Positions 25,124 to 33,883 of a stretch of DNA of 64,000 nucleotides are shown piece by piece. The stretch comes from Persicitalea jodogahamensis. Lineage in GTDB: Bacteria; Bacteroidota; Bacteroidia; Cytophagales; Spirosomataceae. The first letter of the stretch is position 1. Each line of letters opens with the position of its first letter. The notes beneath the pieces are model-generated. The model had not been told where the DNA came from. It searched no databases and was given only the letters and a program-made list of their open reading frames with translations. A program made the position numbers and the translations under genes. Location of the stretch: contig NZ_BMXF01000001.1 in the NCBI RefSeq assembly GCF_014651615.1, forward strand, positions 1,707,731 through 1,771,730. Reading direction: 5' to 3'.

Positions 25124-27523
25124 TCAGTTGAGATTTACTACTTTTTTGAAGGCCCGCTTTTCATTCTGCCTGAGCTCTAAGATATACTCCCCTGCGGGCA
25201 GTTTCGACAGATCAATAAAATGATCGATTTTCTTAGTTCCGGCGGGCAAAGTTACTTGTTTGTGGAGGTGACCGGACGATGCACTGAAAATATTGATTAA
25301 AACTTCACCATTTCCTTCGTTATTCACCCTTACCCGAAATTGTCCGTTGATCACCGGATTAGGATACACGATCAATTCCAACTGCGCATCCAAAGGATTT
25401 ACTCCGGTAACCAGTGTGGGCGGCGTGTCAGGTGGGTCAAGCACGACAAAAACTGGTGTCTCTCCCACTTCGATCCTGGCTTTGCCGTTCGTAATCGTAA
25501 CGTCGGTCCACGCCATGTCGTCACGGCCCGCCGTTGGACGGTAAACTCGAGCCACGCTTGCATTTCCGGTTGGCAAATCGTAAAGCGCAGTGCGGCCCAC
25601 TTCATCCGGCACTACAAGAGCATACATACGAGTTCCCTGCGCTGCATACTCGTCTACAATGGGATTCTGATTCAGGGTGCGCACGTAGTAGTAGGCGCCG
25701 AATAAGTTTTTGGTCTGGCGTAGATAATCAGCCGCCGGGCGTCGTGTTCCGTTGGTATTCAGGAGTCCGGATGTCGAAAACATGGTTCCGGACTCGTTGT
25801 CATCATACATTTGATAAAAAAACACTCGCTGAATCCCGTGCCGCGCCGAAAACAAGGACGTTCGCAGGATCCAGTCGGCCTGGGTGATCAGGGGCGACTT
25901 TTGGCCTATAGGAATGGCTTTAATCGGACTTTGCTGATTTATGTCGAAGCCTGTTTCAGTGATCCATACAGGAAGTCCATCGCATAGTTCATCCGATACC
26001 CGGATAAAAGCGTCTGCTATTGCTCCGGCATTGGATCTTTCAGGAGCCGCACCACGCGTGGAAGTACCACTTTGGGAAGAGGAGGCATTATCGGTATAAA
26101 TGTGGTAGTTGATAACGTCCCAGCAAAGATTCACCTGACCGTTGGCTTTGTAACCCCGGAACTCCTTACACCAGTCAACCATGGCCCGGACGTAATCGGC
26201 TCCGGAAACCAGCCCGCCGATGACGACCTTCATGTTTGGGTCGGCATTTTTCACGCCGACGCCCGCTCCCATGCTATTTTTATGACCATCGTAAAAGGCG
26301 GACATGTTGGCCGCGTACTCCCGGGCGGTTTGGTAGGCTTTTCTCCCTTTCCACCATTTGTCCCTTTCATTGTCACACTCGATATATTTGATCAGGTCAG
26401 TGCCTATCCTTACCGTATTTGGCTGATCACCGGGCCAGCGAGGTTTTTCATAAACACTAAGCAACTTGGGGTCGACCCCTTTGTTGCTCCCATAGCGGGC
26501 AGCGTATTGAAAAGCGACTCTGGCCTGTTCGAGGTAGGAGGTGGGGTTGTCGAAAGGGCGCCCGTAACGTACAGGGACGTTCTCGGCGTCCCGCTCTGCC
26601 GCCGGATAGGTGGCAAGCATCCAGTCGGGCAGCGTCTTAAGACAGGCCAGTACTTCGATACCATCAGCTTTGCACCGCTCGTAAATCTTGTCATAATGCC
26701 ACCCACCGCTCAGAGTGGGGCTGTACGAGAAGACACCTTCGGTGGATTCCAGCCTTTGCCAATCCATGTAATGTCGGATCCCGGAGAAACTTTTGGCCAG
26801 TTCCATTTTCGGCTCCACAATTTGTGAAGGAAGGTCTGGGTCAAGGAAATTCCATTCATAAGCGTTTACTCCCAGCATATCGCGGAGTTTTATGGGGCGG
26901 ACTGTCGGAGTTACTGGTGGGGAACTACCGGGCTTGTAGTCACCATACAGTTCAAGTTCGGTGGGAAGACCACCTTGAATGGTCAGGACGAGATACCTTA
27001 TATTTTGTACCGGGGTGTCCAGGCTGAATTTTGCATCCCCGCTGGCTTTGCGGTCGGGAGAAGGACCAACCCAGTCATTGTAAATGCTGCCCGTAAATGT
27101 AGCGAGAGGGACCCGTTTCCAGTCCGAAGTAATCACTGAGAGACGGGCTGGTTTATTAACAAAAGTGTCCTCGAAATCAAACATTCTAATGTGATCGATG
27201 CTCATACTTTCGCCTTCCCGCAGCGGGTAATAGGCATCATAAGTATTGAGTACCAGCCCGTACCCCAGCTGGACGTTTTTCTGGGTCTCCCCATCGAATA
27301 GTCCGGCCAGATTGCTGGTCGTGTTATTGAGGATGTACCATCTTGTGGGGTCAATGGGAATCCGGCGGGCCGGATCAAGGGCGGCTTTGGACGCAGCTTC
27401 TTGGCTATTGGCTGTACCTTCGGCAGTAGAGCAGGTAACGATTCCGAAATGGGAAGCTGTGGTGATCAGCACCAAGCCCAGCAATAGTGTGACTTTTAAC
27501 AAAAAGTTAAAGACTTTATTCAT
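25124..27523 (-). CDS. Secreted glycoside hydrolase (GH39/clan GH-A-like) with T9SS sorting domain
   Basis: 799 aa from ATG 27523 (a start at 27547 would add 8 residues and weaken the signal). Signal peptide first, then a beta-rich carbohydrate-binding-like N-terminal domain (about 50-200) and a TIM-barrel domain (about 210-620). The acid/base is probably Glu386 (IECDNERDKWW) and the nucleophile Glu523 (PVWITETGF), the two retaining clan GH-A positions. The C-terminal 80 residues (VYPNPVINGQFRVRV, later GEYILEL, ending KKVVNLN) are a type-A T9SS sorting domain, so the enzyme is exported across the outer membrane. Being inside an EPS locus, it may trim or release the polymer (inference). Confidence 0.85.
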   Translation of the reverse strand: MNKVFNFLLKVTLLLGLVLITTASHFGIVTCSTAEGTANSQEAASKAALDPARRIPIDPTRWYILNNTTSNLAGLFDGETQKNVQLGYGLVLNTYDAYYPLREGESMSIDHIRMFDFEDTFVNKPARLSVITSDWKRVPLATFTGSIYNDWVGPSPDRKASGDAKFSLDTPVQNIRYLVLTIQGGLPTELELYGDYKPGSSPPVTPTVRPIKLRDMLGVNAYEWNFLDPDLPSQIVEPKMELAKSFSGIRHYMDWQRLESTEGVFSYSPTLSGGWHYDKIYERCKADGIEVLACLKTLPDWMLATYPAAERDAENVPVRYGRPFDNPTSYLEQARVAFQYAARYGSNKGVDPKLLSVYEKPRWPGDQPNTVRIGTDLIKYIECDNERDKWWKGRKAYQTAREYAANMSAFYDGHKNSMGAGVGVKNADPNMKVVIGGLVSGADYVRAMVDWCKEFRGYKANGQVNLCWDVINYHIYTDNASSSQSGTSTRGAAPERSNAGAIADAFIRVSDELCDGLPVWITETGFDINQQSPIKAIPIGQKSPLITQADWILRTSLFSARHGIQRVFFYQMYDDNESGTMFSTSGLLNTNGTRRPAADYLRQTKNLFGAYYYVRTLNQNPIVDEYAAQGTRMYALVVPDEVGRTALYDLPTGNASVARVYRPTAGRDDMAWTDVTITNGKARIEVGETPVFVVLDPPDTPPTLVTGVNPLDAQLELIVYPNPVINGQFRVRVNNEGNGEVLINIFSASSGHLHKQVTLPAGTKKIDHFIDLSKLPAGEYILELRQNEKRAFKKVVNLN

Positions 27524-27710
27524 GATATTGTAGTGTGTGCGCTGCAAGCCAATAGCTTATGACTTGAAAACTATACTGCTAAGATGGTGATTTTTTGACA
27601 AATTCTTCTACTTGTGTCAACTTCGCCAACTCTGAATTTGAAAAAAAAACCAGTCGGATACCGATGCTGTGCGAATAGGTCGAAGAGGGCAGGCCGATTT
27701 GGCGTCCGGT

Positions 27711-27718
27711 CAAACATA
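27711..27718 (-). promoter_or_regulatory. Candidate -7 element TATGTTTG for the hydrolase/kinase operon
   Basis: Exact TAnnTTTG match on the minus strand between the GT2 operon hairpin and the hydrolase start. No clear -33 TTG at normal spacing. It implies a leader of roughly 180 nt. Confidence 0.35.
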
Positions 27719-27843
27719 CCGTAGTTATGTACGCCGACCAGAGGAAGAAAGTCCATTTACACCCCCGCAAATTGCTTTGAATAAAAGCGAGCCTTGGCAA
27801 ATTTATCGTTGCAGGGGATAGTTAGAATTAGAAAGGTACTTCA

Positions 27844-27867
27844 GCAGTACTCCACAAAAAGTACTGC
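27844..27867 (-). terminator. Hairpin after the GT2 operon (possible terminator)
   Basis: GCAGTACT (27844-27851) and AGTACTGC (27860-27867) form a perfect 8-bp stem with an 8-nt loop, 24 bp downstream of the stop at 27891. The following minus-strand sequence has only a weak T-rich stretch, so termination strength is uncertain. Confidence 0.4.
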
Positions 27868-27890
27868 GATCTTTAATCACATAAAATAAC

Positions 27891-28664
27891 TCACTTCCTA
27901 CCCATCAGGTAATCCCGATTCATCTTGAAGTGGCGGTATAGATTACGGGCTGCGGTAACAAAAATATTGTCGGTCTGCCGCCAAAATTCCCGGCTGATGG
28001 TACTTGGCTCTTCGCTGCTGTTGCTTTGGGTCAATAAGTCCTGATACGCCTCAAAAAAAACACCTTTCCCCTTGTTGTGTAAAAAGGACATCATCATCAG
28101 GTACTCGGTCTTGTCAGGCCGAGTGTCTTCCCTGAACCTTCCGAATTTTTGAAAAAATGTGGAACGCCGCAGGTGGGGATGGTCACTGTACATAAAGAAT
28201 TTCCGATAACCCGCCTTAAAAGGACTGAACTGCATTTCGGCAAATCCATCGCCGATGGGACGCAGGTAAGGATACTTAAAGTAGGCGTAAAAGCGGGCGA
28301 TGTCCATTTCGGGGTTTTCTTTGAGGATGGACAAGGCCTTCGACAAAGCTGGGACAAAACTGGGGTTGGGCACAAAGTCCTCTTCGATGAAGAGCGTATA
28401 CTCTGTTTTTACCGCATCTTGCCCTTTATTGAAATTATGCCCCATACCCATGTTTTTTGGTACGGTGAGCAGCGTGAAGCCCTTCTCTCGTTGCAGGTTT
28501 TGCAGCTTTTCGACGTGTTCCGGGCGGCTGCCATCATCAGTGACGATGATGTTGCCGAATTCCAGACCCAGTTCGTCAACCAAATGTACGAGCCTCGCCA
28601 GCGACTGGCTACGATTGTAGTGAGAAATCAATAGCGTGATTTCGGGAAATGAGTGTGTGTGCAT
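27891..28664 (-). CDS. Family 2 glycosyltransferase
   Basis: 257 aa, soluble GT-A fold without membrane helices. It starts with ITLLISHYNRSQSLARLV and has TDDGSRPE (nucleotide binding) and the acidic FIEEDFVPN metal motif near residue 95, in place of the usual DxD. Cytoplasmic transferase of unknown sugar specificity. Last gene of a four-gene glycosyltransferase operon, 33 bp after the preceding one. Confidence 0.82.
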   Translation of the reverse strand: MHTHSFPEITLLISHYNRSQSLARLVHLVDELGLEFGNIIVTDDGSRPEHVEKLQNLQREKGFTLLTVPKNMGMGHNFNKGQDAVKTEYTLFIEEDFVPNPSFVPALSKALSILKENPEMDIARFYAYFKYPYLRPIGDGFAEMQFSPFKAGYRKFFMYSDHPHLRRSTFFQKFGRFREDTRPDKTEYLMMMSFLHNKGKGVFFEAYQDLLTQSNSSEEPSTISREFWRQTDNIFVTAARNLYRHFKMNRDYLMGRK

Positions 28665-28697
28665 TGGTGCGGTTTAATAAATCATTACAGCTTCCAA

Positions 28698-29555
28698 TCA
28701 AGATACTACTCCAAACTGGCGTTTGACCCGCCTTATAAATGCTTTGGTGAGGCCGCCATCGTCCATAAGCCGCCTAGAAGAGGTAAATACCCGGGCCTTT
28801 GGGTGCGTCACCCAGGATAGTTTTCCTGTTTTCATTAAATTTATAGCCATTCGGCCATCTTCGGAATCGTTGACAAAATCACTGCCCGATACCTGGTCTG
28901 CGTACACACGGTTGCCTTTTACGAGAAAGCCCCCGTTACGAAGACCAGTTTCGGTGACTAAACCCATGTTAAACCCATAGACGTTCAGGTATTCTTTGTT
29001 CATTCTGCGATAGCGAATGAGCAAGCTGCCGATTGATTCGTAAAGCCAAAGCCCCAAGCGGCTTTGCCCCTTGGGAGGGAGAAATGAATAGATACCGTAA
29101 ACTCCGGTGACTGCCTCGCTGTCCTGCATTGGCTTTACCATCAGATCAATCCAATCAGGAGGGTAAAGAGTATCCGAGTCGGCACAAAGGTGATACTTGC
29201 CTCTGGCATTTTCCAGCCCAAGCTGTCGGGCATAGGGTGTCCCTTGCACAGGCTGCTGGACACTTTTTACACCAAGAGTGTCAAGGACTTTCTGCGTATC
29301 ATCCGTCGAGTTATTGTTGACTGCAATAATTTCGACGGCAAGCTTGGAACTGGAAGCCGCTAGGGAGGATAATGTCCGGTAGATGTTATTTTCTTCGTTC
29401 CAAACGGGAATGACCACACTGACTTCCGGATCGGAAGAATTGAAACGCTGGAGAGCGTTTTGAATGTTGCTTATTTCCCCAACCGACAAATCTTTGAACT
29501 GCTTATCCTCAAATAAATGAGGCCTGACCCATTGTGGTAATGAAAATAAGCTCAT
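28698..29555 (-). CDS. Family 2 glycosyltransferase
   Basis: 285 aa. N-terminal helix region of about 50 residues, then the GT2 core VSVVIPVWNEENNIYRTLSS, NNNSTDDT and the CADSDTLYPPDW segment, whose DSD is the metal-binding motif. A C-terminal VTHPKARVFTSSRR region is found in rhamnosyl or mannosyl transferases of similar type, but the donor cannot be fixed. The start ATG overlaps the upstream gene's stop by 4 nt, so translation is coupled. Confidence 0.85.
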   Translation of the reverse strand: MSLFSLPQWVRPHLFEDKQFKDLSVGEISNIQNALQRFNSSDPEVSVVIPVWNEENNIYRTLSSLAASSSKLAVEIIAVNNNSTDDTQKVLDTLGVKSVQQPVQGTPYARQLGLENARGKYHLCADSDTLYPPDWIDLMVKPMQDSEAVTGVYGIYSFLPPKGQSRLGLWLYESIGSLLIRYRRMNKEYLNVYGFNMGLVTETGLRNGGFLVKGNRVYADQVSGSDFVNDSEDGRMAINLMKTGKLSWVTHPKARVFTSSRRLMDDGGLTKAFIRRVKRQFGVVS

Positions 29556-30757
29556 AATCGACGGATTTTTTCCTGGGTTTGATTGGCTGCTTTTCTCTTC
29601 GATTTATCCCACGCGGCGCTCTGATTACCAAAAAAGTAACGTCTGATTCCCATCACGACCGCGTAGTTCATCATACAAAAGTAATAAGGTACAAAGAGGA
29701 TTTTACTCTTTACCTTTTTATTTTCCAAAAACCAACCCGCCAGGGCCATACAGTAAAAAAGCAGCTGGGCTGAAAGTAGAATCGCGTATGGCTTTTCACC
29801 CGTGGCTATGACAATGAGCAGGTTGGTAATCAATGCCAGTATCATCAGGAAAGGAGCCACCGTCCAGCGCAACACCCGGTGACTGATGTACTGGAAGGTG
29901 AGCAGCGGGTTCCGAAACGGGTTGGCCGCTTCTTTCAGCCTACTAATGGACTGGATTCCTCCGGCGGCAATTCTGATTTTCCGCTTCAACTCTTCGCCGA
30001 TGTTCTCGGACGATAACTCTGTGGCGTACGCTTCGGGCTCGTATACGATACGATAGCCCCGCTGCGCGATTTGCATCGATATCATGAAGTCGTCCAGAAT
30101 GGTATCGTCAGGAACATCCTCATACAGCGACCGCCGAACGCTGAACAATTCGCCCGCTGCCCCCACTACGGAGTGGAGTTCTGAGTCCCACTTTTTCAAC
30201 GTAGACTCGTATTTCCAATACATGCCTTCACCAGCCGTCGCATCCGCATCTTCTTCTATCCTGACGCGCTTTTCGCCCGAAACAGCTCCTACTGTTGGGT
30301 CTTGATAATGTCTGGCCAGGAGCAGCAGGGCGTCTTTATTGAGAAAAGTGTTGGCGTCGGTAAAAACTACTACCTCCGCCTCTACCCGCTGCATGGCCCG
30401 GTGAATGGCGTGGATTTTGCCCTTCCGCTCCGGTGAGTGCATAAGCTCTACGTCTGGATAATCACCTACCACCTCCGGGGTGCCATCGGTTGATCCGTCT
30501 GTAATAAAAAGCAAAGACAACTTTTCGGCGGGATAACGCAACGCGAGGGTGTTTTCAATTTTAGCCGTCATAATGTCGGCCTCATTGTACGCCGCAACTA
30601 CCAGCGTCAGCGAAGGATGACTACCCTCGGGCAATGCCATCGCACCCCTTTTGCCTTTGATCAAACGTCTCACCCGAACCAAGCCAAAAAGTACCAGCCC
30701 ATAGCCGACATACGCGTAAAGGACCGTAAAAGCTGAAACCCAAAAAAGAATTTTCAT
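29552..30757 (-). CDS. Membrane-bound family 2 glycosyltransferase
   Basis: 401 aa from ATG 30757 (beginning MKILFWVSAF); an upstream in-frame start would overlap the preceding gene. One N-terminal helix, GT-A core (TLVVAAYNEADIM, DGSTDGTPEVV, FTDANTFLN, ILDDFMISMQIAQRG) and C-terminal membrane helices (about 300-365). The usual QxxRW motif is replaced by a KRKIRIAAGG segment, as in many non-processive relatives. It acts at the cytoplasmic face of the membrane. Four bp separate it from the upstream GT2 gene. Confidence 0.85.
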   Translation of the reverse strand: MKILFWVSAFTVLYAYVGYGLVLFGLVRVRRLIKGKRGAMALPEGSHPSLTLVVAAYNEADIMTAKIENTLALRYPAEKLSLLFITDGSTDGTPEVVGDYPDVELMHSPERKGKIHAIHRAMQRVEAEVVVFTDANTFLNKDALLLLARHYQDPTVGAVSGEKRVRIEEDADATAGEGMYWKYESTLKKWDSELHSVVGAAGELFSVRRSLYEDVPDDTILDDFMISMQIAQRGYRIVYEPEAYATELSSENIGEELKRKIRIAAGGIQSISRLKEAANPFRNPLLTFQYISHRVLRWTVAPFLMILALITNLLIVIATGEKPYAILLSAQLLFYCMALAGWFLENKKVKSKILFVPYYFCMMNYAVVMGIRRYFFGNQSAAWDKSKRKAANQTQEKIRRL

Positions 30758-30761
30758 CCGG

Positions 30762-31673
30762 TTATAGTGGATATCCCAGGTCGGGACTGTCCGGTTTGTG
30801 GGTAAAATGCCAGCGTATGGCACTAAAAAATACCTTGATGAACCCGTATTCCCTGTTTTTGAGGTAAGTCAGCATATTTCGGGGTGTTACGACAAAAGCG
30901 TAGTAGGCACAAAATCCCAGAAAGGCCAGTGGAGAGGCGTGTTTGCGCATGAACAGGATGCGGTTGCGGGTCATGAAGTACTCCTTCAATGCCGACCGTT
31001 TTCCCACTGACACGGATTCTTTGTGGTAAATAGCGGCGTCAAGATTAACGTACAACTCATAGCCCGCTTTTTTTATTCGCTCCCCCCAATCCAGTTCTTC
31101 GTAATACAGAAAATAGTTGGTATCCATGAGTCCGGCCTTTTCGGTGGCTGTCTTTCTGACCATCATGGCGGCACCATGAACGTAGCCCGTTTCGGTGCTC
31201 ACACCATTGTATTGTCCAGCATCGGTTTCATATTGCCCGACACATTTGTTTCGGCCCGTCAGGAAATTCATAGCTGTGTAGCCCGCATACTGAATGAGAT
31301 GGCGATCCTCTGCGTAAAGTATTTTGGGAGAAACCATGCCAGCTTTCGGATGAAGTTGGAATGTCTTGACCAGGGTTTGGATCAGGCCGTCCGTAATTTC
31401 GGTGTCGTTGTTTATCAGGAAATAGTAGTTTCCCCGGGCTGCAGCTATGCCTAAATTATTGCCTCCGGCAAAACCCAAATTTTCCTCCGACCGAATAAAC
31501 GTAAAATCTGGAAAACGCGCCCGCCAGTCGGTTGTCCAATCCTGCCGGCTCCCGTTGTCCACCACAATGACTTCGATGGCAGGATGTGTATTGAATTGTA
31601 GAATGGATTGGAGGAGCTCTTCCGTGACGGCGGGTTGATTGAAGTTCACAGTGACGATCGAAACCAAATCCAT
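30762..31673 (-). CDS. Family 2 glycosyltransferase (rhamnosyltransferase-like)
   Basis: 303 aa from ATG 31673 (MDLVSIVTVNFNQ); the longer frame to 31712 would run into the promoter. Features: VDNGSRQDW, the SEENLGFAGGNNLGI signature typical of dTDP-rhamnosyl transferase-like GT2 proteins, LINNDTEI (metal), YEELDWGERIKKAGYEL. The donor is probably a dTDP- or UDP-activated hexose, not proven. First gene of the four-gene operon, with a -7 element 37 bp upstream. Confidence 0.85.
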   Translation of the reverse strand: MDLVSIVTVNFNQPAVTEELLQSILQFNTHPAIEVIVVDNGSRQDWTTDWRARFPDFTFIRSEENLGFAGGNNLGIAAARGNYYFLINNDTEITDGLIQTLVKTFQLHPKAGMVSPKILYAEDRHLIQYAGYTAMNFLTGRNKCVGQYETDAGQYNGVSTETGYVHGAAMMVRKTATEKAGLMDTNYFLYYEELDWGERIKKAGYELYVNLDAAIYHKESVSVGKRSALKEYFMTRNRILFMRKHASPLAFLGFCAYYAFVVTPRNMLTYLKNREYGFIKVFFSAIRWHFTHKPDSPDLGYPL

Positions 31674-31709
31674 GAGTGTGTGCCTTACGGTGAAAATGCC
31701 TGTATCCGC

Positions 31710-31717
31710 CAAAAATA
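31710..31717 (-). promoter_or_regulatory. Candidate -7 element TATTTTTG for the four-gene GT2 operon
   Basis: Exact TAnnTTTG match on the minus strand, 37 bp upstream of the ATG at 31673. No -33 TTG at standard spacing was seen. Its position argues for the internal ATG at 31673 as the true start. Confidence 0.45.
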
Positions 31718-31882
31718 CAAATAAAGTTCAGGAGATCATTTGTCGGCGACTGATATAGCTTATTTGCTGTCCGATACCCTGCCACCCGCTCGTCGGGCAG
31801 TTTTTCTTTACATTTAATCCGCCGCTGTTTTGAGTATTTATTACAGTTTTTTGGTTTCTTATCTATATAATCAGAAAAGACT

Positions 31883-33043
31883 ATGAGCTCAAAAAACGAA
31901 AATCGAAGAAAATTTCTGCTTCATTCCGCGCAATCAGCGGCTGGGTTAATGATGGTGCCACTGATCGGCAAAGCTGGCGATATACCTGCCGAACCTACTG
32001 AAGCGTCACAAACAAATCGGCCTTACGTCGCTCCGCGCATCAAATTCGCCGTCATCGGCATGAACCATGGCCACATCTACGGACAGGTCAATGCCGTCGA
32101 GCGGGGTGGGGGAGAGCTGGTGGCTTATTATGCCAAGGAAAAGGAGTTGATGGATGACTTTAAAAAACGCTTTCCCAAGGTCAAGGCGGCAGCCAGCGAA
32201 CAAGAGATTCTGGACGATAAATCAATTCAGCTGGTTCTGAGCGCCGGCATCCCACAGGAGCGTGCGCCGCTGGGCATCCGGGTGATGAAGAGCGGGAAAG
32301 ATTACATGTCCGATAAGCCGGGCATCACTTCGCTGGCGCAGCTGGCGGAGGTCCGAAAGGTGCAGAAAGCCACCAAGCGGATTTATTCCATCATGTACAG
32401 CGAGCGCTTTGAGAACAGGGCAACCGTCAAGGCAGGCGAGTTGGTGAAGGCGGGGGCCATCGGAAAGGTGGTTCAGACCATCGGCCTTGGCCCGCACCGC
32501 ATGAACCCCAAGTCGCGGCCCGACTGGTTTTTCAAAATGAGCGATTACGGTGGCATCATCACCGACATCGGTTCGCACCAGTTCGATCAGTTCCTGTTCT
32601 TTACGGGAAGTACCGAGGCGCATGTCGTAGCTTCGGAGGTGGGTAATGTGGGCCATCCGCAGTATCCGGATTTGCAGGACTTTGGCGACGTGATGGTGCG
32701 CGGCAACGGTGGCATGGGCTACGTGCGCGTGGACTGGTTCACACCCGATGGCCTGAAAAGCTGGGGCGACGGACGACTGACCATTCTGGGAACGGAGGGC
32801 TTTATCGAGATTCGTAAGAATGTAGACATCAGCGGTAGTCCAGGGGGAAATCACCTGTTTCTGGTGGATAATAAGGAGACTAAAACCATCGACACCAGCA
32901 ACGTGGATTTGCCCTACGGGCGGCAGTTGGTGGACGATGTGATCAACCGAACGGAGACGGCCATGACGCAGGCCCATTGTTTTTTGACGATGGAACTGGC
33001 ACTGAAGGCGCAGGCGGAAGCGGAGCGGATTAAGCTGTCTTGA
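31883..33043 (+). CDS. Tat-exported Gfo/Idh/MocA-family oxidoreductase
   Basis: 386 aa. N-terminal twin-arginine signal (ENRRKFLLHSAQSAAGLMMVP). NAD(P)-binding Rossmann domain starting IKFAVIGMNHGHIYG (about 52-66), the DKPG variant of the EKP catalytic motif near residue 142, and the TDIGSHQFDQFLFF segment with the conserved catalytic His region. Family members oxidise or epimerise sugars or remove glycosidic groups using bound NAD; a periplasmic location implies tightly bound cofactor. No partner gene is adjacent. It is convergent with the phosphopantetheinyl transferase. Confidence 0.85.
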   Translation: MSSKNENRRKFLLHSAQSAAGLMMVPLIGKAGDIPAEPTEASQTNRPYVAPRIKFAVIGMNHGHIYGQVNAVERGGGELVAYYAKEKELMDDFKKRFPKVKAAASEQEILDDKSIQLVLSAGIPQERAPLGIRVMKSGKDYMSDKPGITSLAQLAEVRKVQKATKRIYSIMYSERFENRATVKAGELVKAGAIGKVVQTIGLGPHRMNPKSRPDWFFKMSDYGGIITDIGSHQFDQFLFFTGSTEAHVVASEVGNVGHPQYPDLQDFGDVMVRGNGGMGYVRVDWFTPDGLKSWGDGRLTILGTEGFIEIRKNVDISGSPGGNHLFLVDNKETKTIDTSNVDLPYGRQLVDDVINRTETAMTQAHCFLTMELALKAQAEAERIKLS

Positions 33044-33076
33044 AGGTAGTTGAAACGGCTGGCATTTGAGTTTTTT

Positions 33077-33868
33077 CTACCTCCTGTCGGGGGAAGGGAA
33101 AATACCATGGTCAAGTGTATAAAACCGGATATTTTTAGGATAGCGATTATACGCAATCGCTGCTGGATATTCCTCAGCAACGTGAAAGCTATCAATTATC
33201 CAATCTTGAGCTGCTTCCAACAGGGTAGTTTTCCAGGTGTGGGTTCCAGTCAGGGCCGGAACCTGAGAGAAAGCCTCATCAATACCACGGCCAATTGCCT
33301 TCACAATCGCCTCTTTCCTGGTCCATAACTCGTAAAAACGGACTGTCGACTTCCCATCAGCTTCAATGTACTCTTGCTCTTGTGCACTGAAGCTGATGGG
33401 AATCATCTCTGTGAAAGCGAAATCAGGCTTTATTTCTTCCACATCAATGCCCACGCTATACTTGCCAATAGCCAGTAAGATCCAGTTTCCTGAATGAGTA
33501 GCGTTTACGTGCCAACCGAGACTATCCGATAATTCAGGTTTGTTTCTCAAACCCTTAGTCAGGTGAATGGCCAACGGATTTTGATTGGTGTATCTCCCAA
33601 CCAGGGCTCTTAAAAGACTTCGTGTATACAGCGAACGTAAACGGTCATCCTTTCGATGGTAGCGTCCACCCCGCTCAATTTCATCCGTGTGAAGCAGTAC
33701 AGGCCAATCTGGGGGGATAGCGTCCTCTGCATAATAAAATCGAAATACCGCTATATCATCCGTGTATAAACACCTCCTCCAATCGTGCCATTTGACACGT
33801 CCATAATTTTTGCATACGATTGAGCTGGGGGCCTGTTGTGCGTGTAAATTTGTGCCTGAGGTACTCAT
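33077..33868 (-). CDS. 4'-phosphopantetheinyl transferase, Sfp type
   Basis: 263 aa. Transfers phosphopantetheine from CoA to the carrier-protein serines of the adjacent synthases. The family signatures are GIDVEEIKP (Mg-binding Asp/Glu pair, about 138-146) and the FYELWTRKEAIVKAIGRGI motif (about 180-198) with the WxxKEA core. The length fits Sfp-type enzymes rather than the shorter AcpS. It is the last gene of the NRPS-PKS operon, 15 bp after the C-A-PCP-TE gene, so its dedicated role is activating the three carrier domains there. Confidence 0.93.
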   Translation of the reverse strand: MSTSGTNLHAQQAPSSIVCKNYGRVKWHDWRRCLYTDDIAVFRFYYAEDAIPPDWPVLLHTDEIERGGRYHRKDDRLRSLYTRSLLRALVGRYTNQNPLAIHLTKGLRNKPELSDSLGWHVNATHSGNWILLAIGKYSVGIDVEEIKPDFAFTEMIPISFSAQEQEYIEADGKSTVRFYELWTRKEAIVKAIGRGIDEAFSQVPALTGTHTWKTTLLEAAQDWIIDSFHVAEEYPAAIAYNRYPKNIRFYTLDHGIFPSPDRR

Positions 33869-33883
33869 GAGCCATTTTGTTTT

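Larger units (their letters stand above)
27548..27890. other. Intergenic region upstream of the secreted hydrolase
   Basis: Two overlapping short minus-strand ORFs (27571-27800) look spurious. On the minus strand TATGTTTG (27718-27711) matches the -7 consensus about 190 bp before the hydrolase ATG. A hairpin at 27844-27867 probably marks the end of the upstream glycosyltransferase operon. Confidence 0.4.

Noticed and set aside
27571-27800. Overlapping minus-strand ORFs of 61 and 73 codons
   Set aside because: They overlap each other in different frames and cover the candidate promoter of the hydrolase gene.
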